Assembly: GCA_946482625.1 (NCBI GenBank)
Contig: CAMLSH010000301.1
Span: forward strand, 1 to 5,191
Direction of reading: 5' to 3'
Source of the DNA: an uncultured Opitutaceae bacterium
GTDB taxonomy: Bacteria > Verrucomicrobiota > Verrucomicrobiae > Opitutales > Opitutaceae
Length of the DNA stretch: 5,191 nt
A program made the position numbers and the translations under genes. Under the pieces are notes generated by a model. The model was not told where the DNA came from, did no database searches, and saw only the letters and a list, made by a program, of their open reading frames with translations. Every line of letters starts with the position of its first letter. The stretch's first letter is position 1. This document shows, in pieces, positions 1 to 5,191 of this stretch.

Positions 1-48
1 CCCGCCCCGAAAAACGTGCCACCAGAGCGCAGTCGCCTGCCGGCTATC

Positions 49-66
49 GCGACGGAGCCCCGTCGC
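49..66 (-). terminator. Possible hairpin terminator after the cyclophilin gene
   Basis: A 7-bp perfect inverted repeat (GCGACGG at 49-55 with CCGTCGC at 60-66, 4-base loop) begins 7 bases after the stop codon of the minus-strand cyclophilin gene. Its position suits a transcription end, but no T-run follows it on the minus strand, so it is only a weak intrinsic terminator candidate or an mRNA 3'-end stabilising hairpin. Nothing else was recognised in bases 1-73. Confidence 0.3.
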
Positions 67-73
67 AGTCGAT

Positions 74-1225
74 TTAGTATACGGCGCTCTTGGGCTCCAG
101 CCGCGCAATGAGCGCCGCCAGCAAGTCGTCGCAGGCGAGTTTGAGACGCTGGGCCGGCGATTCATCGGGAGCCCCGGGGGCAGCCAGGCGCTTTTTCGCC
201 GCGGCAAGCAGTTCCTCTTTTTTAGCGTGGAGCGCTCCGTTTTGCATGAATTCGTCCACCGTGCCCGACCGCTCCATAATCGCCGGGAGCAAATCGTCGC
301 CGACCCAGAGTTTCCATTCGTCGCGCTCCGCCACATAAACCGCGAGCACACCGTCCCGCGTGACGCCTAGCTGCGCAGCGAGCTCTTTGACGTAGGCGCC
401 CAGTTTGCGGCCCTCGGTATCGGGCGGGGTTTTCGCCAGAAGGCGGACAAAAATTGTCCGTCCGGTGACACGCTCGAACGCGGCCAGCTTGTGGTTGAAC
501 GCCCGCGCCCGCGGCGGCTCGGCTGGGAGCAGGCCATCCGCATCTTCGAAAAACACGCGCGGCGGCCCGCCCTCGTTGGATTTCTCCCCTTTTCGCGTTT
601 TCAGCGCCCGGGCGATCAGCACACCGAACATATCCGGCTCCGCGCGAAAGGCGCCCGCCTCTGTGCCCACCCGCTGAATACGCACCTGCATCGTGTCGCC
701 CGGCTTGATCGCCGGCAGCACGTCCAGTCCCCGCACGACCCGGCCGAAAACCGTGTGGAGATAATCCAGGCGCACCACCGGCGCGAGCGTGAGGAAAAAC
801 TGCGAGCCGTTCGAATCGGGCCCGGTGTTGGCCATCGAGAGCACGCCCGCCGCGTCGTGGCTTAAGCCCGGCACAAACTCATCCGGGAAAACATAACCCG
901 GCCCGCCCTCGCCACGGCCGAGCGGGTCGCCGCCTTGTACGACGAAGCCCGGCACCACGCGGTGAAACACTAACCCGTTGAAAAAGGGCTCTCCTTTGCG
1001 CGGCCCAAACACGCCTTCGGCCAAGCCTACGAAACTCATGACGGCGAGCGGCGTTTTTTTGAAAAACAGCTCCGCAGTCACTATCCCGCGCGGCGTCACG
1101 ATCTCCGCGTACAGGCCATCGGGCAACGGCGATGCCGCAGCCTCCTCCGCTGGAGCGATCGCGATATTCCCAACGCCCAACATGACTCCCAGAAACAGCT
1201 GCACCCCCCGCAGGACTCGATTCAT
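74..1225 (-). CDS. Secreted cyclophilin-type peptidyl-prolyl cis-trans isomerase with C-terminal TPM-like domain
   Basis: Predicted 383-residue exported protein catalysing cis-trans isomerisation of Xaa-Pro bonds in the periplasm or envelope. Start: ATG at 1225 was chosen because it opens a good signal peptide (Arg3, Arg6, hydrophobic 7-25, likely cleavage after APA at residue 26). The frame stays open upstream to a TTG at 1318 with an ATG at 1288, but those extensions would bury the signal. No start has a good Shine-Dalgarno. The cyclophilin domain covers about residues 36-188, with FHRVVPGFVVQGGDP (Arg89 = catalytic Arg55 and Gln97 = Gln63 of human CypA), SMANTGPDSNGSQFF (Phe144 = Phe113) and His157 (= His126). 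The CypA Trp121 position is Arg152, so cyclosporin sensitivity is unlikely. Residues about 224-314 look like a TPM (YgcG/Psb32-type) domain: FEDADGLL, LAAFERVTGRTIFVRLLA, DGVLAVYVAERDEWKLWVG. A charged, Ala-rich helical tail follows. The cyclophilin call is near certain and the TPM call is by eye. Confidence 0.93.
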   Translation of the reverse strand: MNRVLRGVQLFLGVMLGVGNIAIAPAEEAAASPLPDGLYAEIVTPRGIVTAELFFKKTPLAVMSFVGLAEGVFGPRKGEPFFNGLVFHRVVPGFVVQGGDPLGRGEGGPGYVFPDEFVPGLSHDAAGVLSMANTGPDSNGSQFFLTLAPVVRLDYLHTVFGRVVRGLDVLPAIKPGDTMQVRIQRVGTEAGAFRAEPDMFGVLIARALKTRKGEKSNEGGPPRVFFEDADGLLPAEPPRARAFNHKLAAFERVTGRTIFVRLLAKTPPDTEGRKLGAYVKELAAQLGVTRDGVLAVYVAERDEWKLWVGDDLLPAIMERSGTVDEFMQNGALHAKKEELLAAAKKRLAAPGAPDESPAQRLKLACDDLLAALIARLEPKSAVY

Positions 1226-1457
1226 GCCCTGACGGTGAGCAGTCCAAAATCCCCAGGCAATATTTGTTTGGCCGGGGAAAATCCGCATCGAGCGATCCGG
1301 CGATGCTCCACAGAGCAAACGGTCGCCCGCTCAGGCTCTGACAATCTTCCCAAAACTGTAGCTCGCTGTGTGCCGGATCGGAACGGCTCCACTAATAGAC
1401 TGCGGTGTCAGGCACCGCAGTCCTTACCGCGCAGCCGGCTCCAGCGACGCCGTCAGC
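1226..1457. other. Intergenic region between ppnP and the cyclophilin gene
   Basis: No convincing gene is seen here. On the minus strand the cyclophilin frame stays open to a TTG at 1318, but that part shows no domain and precedes the signal peptide. The region holds the perfect hairpin at 1398-1422. Any promoter for the cyclophilin gene should lie here, but no clear -35/-10 pair was found; a TTGTCA-like hexamer (minus strand, 1344-1339) has no acceptable -10 partner. Confidence 0.5.
1398..1422 (-). terminator. Perfect 10-bp hairpin, likely transcription end of ppnP
   Basis: GACTGCGGTG (1398-1407) is perfectly complementary to CACCGCAGTC (1413-1422) with a 5-base loop. On the minus strand it begins 35 bases after the ppnP stop and is followed by TATTAGT, a poor T-run. 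The stem strength and location support a terminator or 3'-stabilising hairpin. A dispersed palindromic (REP-like) element is an alternative that only genome-wide comparison can settle. Confidence 0.5.
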
Positions 1458-1787
1458 TTACTTCAAGAACGAGCAGATGTACTCGGCGATGCCGGCCGCG
1501 ACTTCGATGGTGAACCCGCTCTTGGCCGGCACATCGAAATATTCGCCCGCGTTGTACGTCTTCACCTCGGTCTGCCCGTCCAGCGTGACTTTGCAGCTGC
1601 CGGCGACGATCTCCATGCGCTCGGCCGCGTCGGTGCCGAAATGATACGAGCCGGCATAAATCAAACCGAGCGTCTTCTTGCTGCCATCGGCGAAGAGCAC
1701 CGAGTGGCTGACGACTTTGCCGTCAAAATAAACGTTGGCCTTGGTCACCACGGTGACGCCGGCGAATTGAGCAGGGATGTTTGCCAT
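1458..1787 (-). CDS. ppnP: Pyrimidine/purine nucleoside phosphorylase (PpnP/YaiE, DUF1255 family)
   Basis: A 109-residue cytosolic protein of the PpnP family, small cupin-fold enzymes that cleave purine and pyrimidine nucleosides with phosphate to give free base and (deoxy)ribose 1-phosphate in nucleoside salvage. It aligns over its whole length with E. coli YaiE (94 aa, recalled from memory): NVYFDGKVVSHSVLFADGSK matches the N-terminal YFSGKVKSIGF segment, followed by LGLIYAGSYHFGTDAAERMEIVAGSCKVTL, the central glycine-turn segment typical of the cupin barrel, then YNAGEYFDVPAKSGFTIEV and a YICSFL C-terminus matching E. coli YLCRYL. The extra length is an N-terminal stretch (MANIPAQFAGVTVVTKA) seen in longer family members. 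ATG start; no clear Shine-Dalgarno upstream. It is transcribed in the same direction as the cyclophilin gene but separated from it by 232 bases and a hairpin, so probably monocistronic, and divergent from the ilv leader. Nothing in the protein looks degraded. Confidence 0.93.
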   Translation of the reverse strand: MANIPAQFAGVTVVTKANVYFDGKVVSHSVLFADGSKKTLGLIYAGSYHFGTDAAERMEIVAGSCKVTLDGQTEVKTYNAGEYFDVPAKSGFTIEVAAGIAEYICSFLK

Positions 1788-2059
1788 AATACGCCGACGT
1801 CATCTCAGCGCACACCGCGCGCCGCAAGCCGAAGGTTGCCCCCGTGAAATGAAACCCGAGCAATCCCGAACGTGCTCCCTGGCGGTGGCCGCCCATCGCG
1901 ACCCTCTCGCGCTGCGCAGCAGCGATTTCGGAAACCTACGCGAGTGCGGTGCAACGCGTTCGTCCTCACCACGTCGGTAAAACAGGGCCGCGGGACAACC
2001 TCTCGCCCAACCCGCGCCTTGACGCATCCATCCGCGCTCGTTTGCCTCGCCCGCGTTCC
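1788..2059. other. Divergent intergenic region between ppnP and the ilv leader
   Basis: Presumed to contain the promoters for both ppnP (minus) and the leader/ilvN unit (plus). Reading frames that cross it on either strand show no recognisable domain and look like high-GC chance frames. A TTGACG hexamer at 2019-2024 resembles a plus-strand -35, but at 17-base spacing the -10 position (2042-2047, TTGCCT) is poor. If real, it would start transcription only a few bases before the leader ATG. A short 5-bp stem around GCTGCGCAGC (1911-1920) has no assigned role. Confidence 0.4.
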
Positions 2060-2152
2060 ATGATCCGCTCGTCCGCCAAATCCGCCGTCGTCTCCGTCCA
2101 CGTTTCCGTGGTCGTCGCAGTCGTATGCGCTGGCTCGCCAGGCGGATCTTGA
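2060..2152 (+). CDS. Valine-rich attenuator leader peptide of the ilvN-like gene (ivbL-like)
   Basis: A 30-codon reading frame from ATG 2060 to TGA 2150-2152. Nine of its 30 residues are valine, all within residues 10-22 (VVSVHVSVVVAVV, bases 2087-2125); one isoleucine is residue 2 and there is no leucine. The frame ends 20 bases before a strong intrinsic terminator, which is followed by an IlvN-like gene. This is the layout of E. coli ivbL, the Val-rich leader of ilvBN. Inferred role: not a functional protein but a sensor whose translation speed reports charged tRNA-Val. The frame is open further upstream (to 1949), but ATG 2060 is the only start giving a typical leader length. No Shine-Dalgarno is visible before it, so initiation could be weak or nearly leaderless. 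The composition could be chance in isolation; its position directly before matching attenuator elements and a valine-pathway gene makes that unlikely. Confidence 0.85.
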   Translation: MIRSSAKSAVVSVHVSVVVAVVCAGSPGGS

Positions 2153-2185
2153 TTCGAAACCAAAATCAATTTCCCCCTCTGGCGA
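2128..2185 (+). promoter_or_regulatory. Anti-antiterminator and antiterminator of the ilvN attenuator
   Basis: Two overlapping pairings can be read. (1) An early hairpin: 2128-2133 (CGCTGG) with 2138-2144 (CCAGGCG), 6 bp with one bulged G and a CTCG loop; its 5' arm lies inside the leader frame just after the last Val codon. (2) An antiterminator: 2135-2141 (TCGCCAG) pairs perfectly with 2179-2185 (CTGGCGA), continuing with G2142-T2178 wobble, one mismatch, and 2144-2145 with 2175-2176. Pairing 2 uses the 5' arm of the terminator and the 3' arm of the early hairpin, so the three states are mutually exclusive in the classic 1:2, 2:3, 3:4 order. A ribosome stalled on the Val codons would cover the early 5' arm and favour the antiterminator; one reaching the stop codon (2150-2152) would cover region 2 and favour termination. 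Confidence 0.75.
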
Positions 2186-2206
2186 CGCGCCGAGGGGGTT
2201 TTTGTT
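2173..2206 (+). terminator. Intrinsic terminator of the ilvN attenuator
   Basis: CCCCCTC (2173-2179) pairs perfectly with GAGGGGG (2192-2198); inside it GGCG (2181-2184) pairs with CGCC (2188-2191) around an ACG loop, leaving T2180 as a single bulge, for 11 bp in all. The stem is followed at once by TTTTTGTT (2199-2206). This is the best intrinsic terminator in the window, and it lies between the leader stop codon and the ilvN-like start, not after a gene, which marks it as an attenuator. Confidence 0.88.
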
Positions 2207-2242
2207 GCCCCAGCAGCGCGACGCGAGAGCGGGCCTCGTACC

Positions 2243-2584
2243 ATGCCTAACAAGCCCACTCCTCCACCCGACCGTAAGCCGCCCACGCCCACCACCGTGC
2301 TCGAGCTGCGCGTCCAGAATCATCCCGGCGCCATGGCGCGCATCACCGCGCTCTTCGCCGACGGCGGCTTCAATCTCGAAGCCATCCTTTGCGTGCCGTT
2401 GCCCGGCGGCATCGAGAGCCGCATGCTGCTCCTCGTGAGCGACGCGCACCGCCTCGGCTACGTCGAGGAAGAGCTCAAACGCCTGCCCGACATCCTCGCA
2501 CTCCGCCGCCGCGCCGATCTCGGGCCCGAGTATTTCGAATGGATGGCCGAGATGGGTTCCGGCGCGCACGGTCATCACCGCTGA
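2243..2584 (+). CDS. ilvN: Acetolactate synthase small (regulatory) subunit, IlvN-type ACT protein
   Basis: A 113-residue protein with one ACT domain, predicted to bind valine and to activate and feedback-regulate the catalytic acetolactate synthase (IlvB/IlvG/IlvI type), first common step of branched-chain amino acid synthesis in the cytosol. Residues 18-93 align along the whole of E. coli IlvN (96 aa, recalled): VLELRVQNHPGAMARITALF, then FNLEAILCVPLP against E. coli FNVEGILCLPI, then MLLLVSDAHRLGYVEEELKRL. Asn26, Gly29 and Asn44 match the conserved NxxG and FN positions; the counterparts of Gly29 and Asn44 in IlvH (Gly14, Asn29) are linked to valine sensitivity, so valine binding is likely kept. 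The N-terminus is a Pro-rich extension of about 17 residues and the C-terminus ends GAHGHHR. The length fits the short IlvN class, not the two-domain IlvH class. Only a weak purine stretch (GAGAG, 2225-2229) precedes ATG 2243. Expression is inferred to be set by the Val leader and attenuator directly upstream. No ilvB gene lies on either side. Confidence 0.9.
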   Translation: MPNKPTPPPDRKPPTPTTVLELRVQNHPGAMARITALFADGGFNLEAILCVPLPGGIESRMLLLVSDAHRLGYVEEELKRLPDILALRRRADLGPEYFEWMAEMGSGAHGHHR

Positions 2585-2773
2585 CCAGCACGCGCTCGCT
2601 CAGACTTCCGAGGTGGAACGCGCCGGCCCGGCGCGTTGTTCGCGATAGCACGCGCTTCCTCATCAATCGCCTGCCACCGTCGCTCAGCGTGCGCGGAGCG
2701 CCCGCTCCACCCTACTGCCAATACTCAGGACCGGGCACCGCGTGTATTTTGCGCACCGGCGCCTGTCTCGCTC
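2585..2773. other. Convergent intergenic region between ilvN and the YkgJ-like gene
   Basis: No gene is supported here. It contains the strong hairpin at 2617-2637 and a minor 5-bp stem (GGAGC 2695-2699 with GCTCC 2704-2708). In particular there is no start of a catalytic acetolactate synthase gene. No separate terminator with a T-run was found for the minus-strand YkgJ-like gene. Confidence 0.5.
2617..2640 (+). terminator. Strong hairpin terminator after ilvN, possibly bidirectional
   Basis: A 9-bp perfect stem (AACGCGCCG 2617-2625 with CGGCGCGTT 2629-2637) with a 3-base loop, starting 32 bases after the ilvN stop. On the plus strand the stem ends in TT followed by GTT, a short T-rich tail. 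It sits between two convergent genes and could also end minus-strand transcription from the DUF748-YkgJ unit. Confidence 0.6.
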
Positions 2774-3040
2774 TCACTCTGGCCGCGTCAACTGCTCCAA
2801 CTCGGTCAGATATCGCATCGCTCCGTCGCGATCCGCGCCACACATCGACGGCACCGGCCGCAAACTTGCGCACACCGCCGGGCGTTCCGGTTTACCGAAA
2901 AGCGCGCACCGATAGTCCTCCAGCAAGTGGATACACGGAATTCCCGCCGGCTTGAAACGCATGCCAGGGATCGAGCTGATGCTGGGCGCGATGCAACACG
3001 CGCCACAGCCCGGCCGGCATGCAATCGTCCGCTCGCTCAC
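2774..3040 (-). CDS. YkgJ-family cysteine-cluster protein (putative metal-binding)
   Basis: An 88-residue cytosolic-looking protein of the YkgJ/UPF0153 zinc- or iron-chelating cysteine-cluster family (CxxxCxxCC type). Cys8, Cys12, Cys15 and Cys16 form the signature (CRPGCGACC), followed by [11 protein letters not shown], Cys36 in [10 protein letters not shown], Cys45 in YRCALFG, Cys57 in [10 protein letters not shown] and Cys67 in MCG. These eight cysteines and the intervening GKPERPAVC segment match small YkgJ proteins. The biochemical role of this family is not firmly known; metal binding is inferred from the cysteines. The start is GTG at 3040, and its GTGA overlaps the TGA stop of the DUF748 gene upstream by 4 bases, which indicates translational coupling and one transcript. 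No independent Shine-Dalgarno is visible. No signal peptide or membrane segment is present. The functional link to the AsmA-like partner is unclear. Confidence 0.88.
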   Translation of the reverse strand: MSERTIACRPGCGACCIAPSISSIPGMRFKPAGIPCIHLLEDYRCALFGKPERPAVCASLRPVPSMCGADRDGAMRYLTELEQLTRPE

Positions 3041-5191
3041 TTCAACTGCAGGTCCACGCGCGGCCCCTTGTTGGTTTCGCCCACGAGGGAAATCCGTTCC
3101 GGCTCGATGTGCCCTTCATCGATCAGATAACTCCGCACGCGCCGCGCGCGTTCGGCCGCGAGTTCGCGAAGGGTGCTCTCGTCGATCGTGATCGCAGCAA
3201 TCAGCTTGGCGCGCATCTCCTCCAAGGTCGGCCCCGGCGGCACGTCCCCGGCTTGGGCCGCACCCGGCTCCGGCGCGGCTGTGCCTGCAGTGGCGCTTGA
3301 GAACGGCCGCGGTTGCGGCGTTTTGACCGAGGGACTTCTGGTCGCGGGCGCAGGCGCCGGTGCACCTCCGCGACGGAACATGCGCACGACCGGCTCCCAG
3401 ATGCGTTTTTTCTTGGGCTCCGAGGCGTCGTCTTCCCCGGCCTTTTTCGCAGCTTCATCCGCGTCCATTTCCGCATCCTTGGGCTCGAAAGCGGCGCGAT
3501 AAAACACGCCGATCATTCGCGCGGAAGCTTCCGGCGAGACCGTGATCTGTTCCGGTGGCGGCACCACTTCACCGTGTTTGGCTGTTTTGCGCTGCTCGTC
3601 CCAAAGTGCCATGCGCAGTCCCTTCTCCAACTCCCGCTCGCGCAATGCCGGCGTATCCACGGCGGCACCGTATGCACCGGCGATTTCCAGCCGCAACGCC
3701 GGACGCTCGCTCAACGCCTTCGCCACCACCTCGAGTTTCCGCAAGCTCTGCTCCGTCAACTCGTCCGCGCCCGCCACGAACTCCTGAAACGCCAGCTCCT
3801 CACTCTTGCTGCCGCCGCCAAACATCGAGCCCAGCAGCGAAAAGGGCGAGGTCGCCGCCTTCGTGAGAATGTTGCCGAGTACGCGCATCACCACGCGGCC
3901 AATACGAAACTCCGGATCGTCGAGACTGCCCTGCACCGGCACATCGAGCACAATTTTTCCCTGCCGGTCGCGGAGCAACGCGAGCGCCAGGCCCACGGGA
4001 AGCTTTGTCGCGTCGGGGCTTTCGGTTTTTTGTCCCAGCGTGAACTGATCGAGCGTGACGACATTGCTCGTATCGAGACGCCGCTGCGCGAGCTTCGCCT
4101 TCACATCGAGCGTCAACGCGCCGCGCTCCAGTTGATAACCCGCATACCGGCTCACGTACGGCCCGGTCGGCCGCAGATCGATGCCACGAAAATCCACCTT
4201 GAGATCCGTGAACGCCTCCGACGCAAGCGGGTTGATCTGGCCGCGTATCGAAACCGGGGCGACACCATCGACCTTCCCTTTCAGATCCACATCGGCGCGC
4301 GCCAGCGTGGCCGACGAAAGGCCGGAGATCGTGCCGCCGAGCTGGTTGATCGAGAGCTTCACATCCGGCTCCATCGAGCGATCGACGAAGGTGAACGCCG
4401 CGTTGTTCAGCAAGAAGCGATCGACCACGATGAATGACGTGGCCGGCGCTTCCGCCGCAGACGCGGACGCTCCCGCTTTGTTAAACGACACCGACGGGGC
4501 CGCTGGAGCACCCGACGCCCTCGACGGTGCGACGAGGAGGTCCGCGAGATTCAACCCACCGTCCTCCCCGACAACCAAACGCCCCACCGGATCGGTCCAC
4601 TCGATGTCGGCGACGAGCAGTTTGAGCGAAGGCGCCGTGACAGCCTCGACGCCGCGCAACGTGAGTGTTTTCCAACGCGCGAGCTCGTCGGAGCTGTTGC
4701 CTTCAATCGCCTGAAAATCGGCGATGCTGGCGTCGGCGTGCGCGGTGATCACGGGCATCCCGCCACTCGCCGGTGTATCAAGCGTCACACGCGCTTTCGT
4801 CGACACCGAGCCCTGCGCGATCCGCAGGTTCACGAAGGTCTCGGCATACGGACTCACCGCAGACAACGGAGCGTTCTCAAGCTCGATCGAGAGATCGCCC
4901 TTCAACGGCTGCGGTGCCAGATTACCGGATACACGAAGCGCGCCGCCACCTGCTAGTTTCGCACTGAGCGCGAGAGGCGAGGTTTTCGCGAGCTGGGCAA
5001 GCGACACGTCCTTTATGTTGAGCGAAACATCGGTGAGCTCCTGAAGCGCGGGGCGCGGCGTGGTGGAGTCGTTCACCACCAGCGCGAGGCCAGTCACGGC
5101 GAGTTCCCCCAGCTTGGCGTCGAAAGCAGGGGCTTGCGCCGTCGAGGAAACACCGGGCGCCACAGGCGACGGCCCAGAAGCGGATGCCCCT
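3037..5191 (-). CDS. DUF748 (AsmA-like) envelope protein, 5' end outside the window
   Basis: The frame is open to the window edge, so the N-terminus, presumably with the membrane anchor, is missing; the GTG at 5163 lies in Ala/Pro/Ser-rich linker sequence and is probably internal. Residues below count from that GTG (708 to the stop). Residues 14-330 are repeated beta-strand-rich, AsmA-like segments ([44 protein letters not shown]). The DUF748 core is about 325-500: [83 protein letters not shown] and [21 protein letters not shown], followed by an OmpA-like half-motif, [25 protein letters not shown]. Family proteins are large periplasmic or inner-membrane-anchored proteins related to AsmA, thought to act in envelope biogenesis; the precise role is unknown. 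Residues 560-645 are an unusual charged, then Pro/Ala-rich, linker before a final helical domain ([20 protein letters not shown]). The stop overlaps the YkgJ-like start. Confidence 0.9.
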   Translation of the reverse strand, partial: GASASGPSPVAPGVSSTAQAPAFDAKLGELAVTGLALVVNDSTTPRPALQELTDVSLNIKDVSLAQLAKTSPLALSAKLAGGGALRVSGNLAPQPLKGDLSIELENAPLSAVSPYAETFVNLRIAQGSVSTKARVTLDTPASGGMPVITAHADASIADFQAIEGNSSDELARWKTLTLRGVEAVTAPSLKLLVADIEWTDPVGRLVVGEDGGLNLADLLVAPSRASGAPAAPSVSFNKAGASASAAEAPATSFIVVDRFLLNNAAFTFVDRSMEPDVKLSINQLGGTISGLSSATLARADVDLKGKVDGVAPVSIRGQINPLASEAFTDLKVDFRGIDLRPTGPYVSRYAGYQLERGALTLDVKAKLAQRRLDTSNVVTLDQFTLGQKTESPDATKLPVGLALALLRDRQGKIVLDVPVQGSLDDPEFRIGRVVMRVLGNILTKAATSPFSLLGSMFGGGSKSEELAFQEFVAGADELTEQSLRKLEVVAKALSERPALRLEIAGAYGAAVDTPALRERELEKGLRMALWDEQRKTAKHGEVVPPPEQITVSPEASARMIGVFYRAAFEPKDAEMDADEAAKKAGEDDASEPKKKRIWEPVVRMFRRGGAPAPAPATRSPSVKTPQPRPFSSATAGTAAPEPGAAQAGDVPPGPTLEEMRAKLIAAITIDESTLRELAAERARRVRSYLIDEGHIEPERISLVGETNKGPRVDLQLK

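Noticed and set aside
1048..1066. Seven-T run (A7 on the coding strand) followed by GAAAAAC in the cyclophilin gene as a possible frameshift site
   Set aside because: The frame reads normally through it as LFFKKTP, matching cyclophilins. The zero-frame phase (TTC AAA AAA ACG) does not give a good -1 slip, and no downstream frame looks functional.
1786..1791. TATTAT on the minus strand as a -10 box for ppnP
   Set aside because: It overlaps the ppnP start codon, so a transcript from it would begin after the ATG.
1949..2059. In-frame upstream extension of the leader peptide
   Set aside because: The 37 extra residues show no conserved pattern and would make the leader unusually long; ATG 2060 gives the typical size. 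TTG 2042 cannot be fully excluded.
1805..2578. Long minus-strand open frame (257 codons) opposite the leader, attenuator and ilvN
   Set aside because: It is antisense to a gene with a clear ACT-domain match, contains no recognisable domain and is typical of chance open frames in GC-rich DNA.
2389..2955. Plus-strand open frame of 188 codons overlapping ilvN and running past it
   Set aside because: Arg/Pro/Ser-rich frame-shifted reading of ilvN and of the downstream hairpin region; no recognisable protein features.
3313..4437. Plus-strand open frame of 374 codons opposite the DUF748 gene
   Set aside because: Arg/His-rich composition with no domain; a mirror of a strongly coding minus-strand gene.
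1..5191. CRISPR arrays, tRNA or rRNA genes, insertion sequences, phage or defence modules
   Set aside because: No repeat-spacer pattern, cloverleaf-like segment, transposase or nuclease motif, or terminal inverted repeats were found; all long frames are explained by housekeeping-type genes or their shadows.

Overview
This GC-rich bacterial window holds five recognisable protein genes, one of them running off the right edge, plus a very short leader-peptide gene followed by a textbook transcription attenuator. The gene content (short IlvN-type regulatory subunit, PpnP, YkgJ-type cysteine-cluster protein, DUF748/AsmA-like protein, secreted cyclophilin) fits a Gram-negative, outer-membrane-bearing bacterium. 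Weak or absent Shine-Dalgarno sequences and GC-rich codon use would suit a Verrucomicrobiota (Opitutaceae-like) genome, but that placement is a guess from style and not from a marker gene.

Layout. Minus strand, left part: a secreted cyclophilin-type peptidyl-prolyl isomerase with a C-terminal TPM-like domain (74-1225), then, upstream of it, ppnP nucleoside phosphorylase (1458-1787); a 10-bp perfect hairpin lies between them. Plus strand, centre: a 30-residue leader peptide with nine valines (2060-2152), a mutually exclusive antiterminator/terminator pair (2128-2206), and an ilvN-like acetolactate synthase regulatory subunit (2243-2584) closed by a strong hairpin (2617-2637). Minus strand, right part: a large DUF748 (AsmA-like) envelope protein (3037 to beyond 5191, 5' end missing) whose stop codon overlaps the GTG start of a small YkgJ-type cysteine-cluster protein (2774-3040).

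The most notable item is the leader/attenuator. The Val-rich peptide, the predicted early hairpin (2128-2144), the antiterminator (2135-2145 with 2175-2185) and the terminator with its T-run (2173-2203) have the architecture of ribosome-mediated attenuation as in the E. coli ilvB leader ivbL, but here they control a small-subunit gene with no catalytic ilvB gene beside it. The inferred logic is that scarcity of charged tRNA-Val stalls the ribosome on the Val codons, frees the antiterminator and lets transcription reach ilvN.

The minus-strand DUF748-ykgJ pair looks like a translationally coupled operon convergent with ilvN; ppnP and ilvN are divergent and separated by about 270 bases in which no gene is evident.
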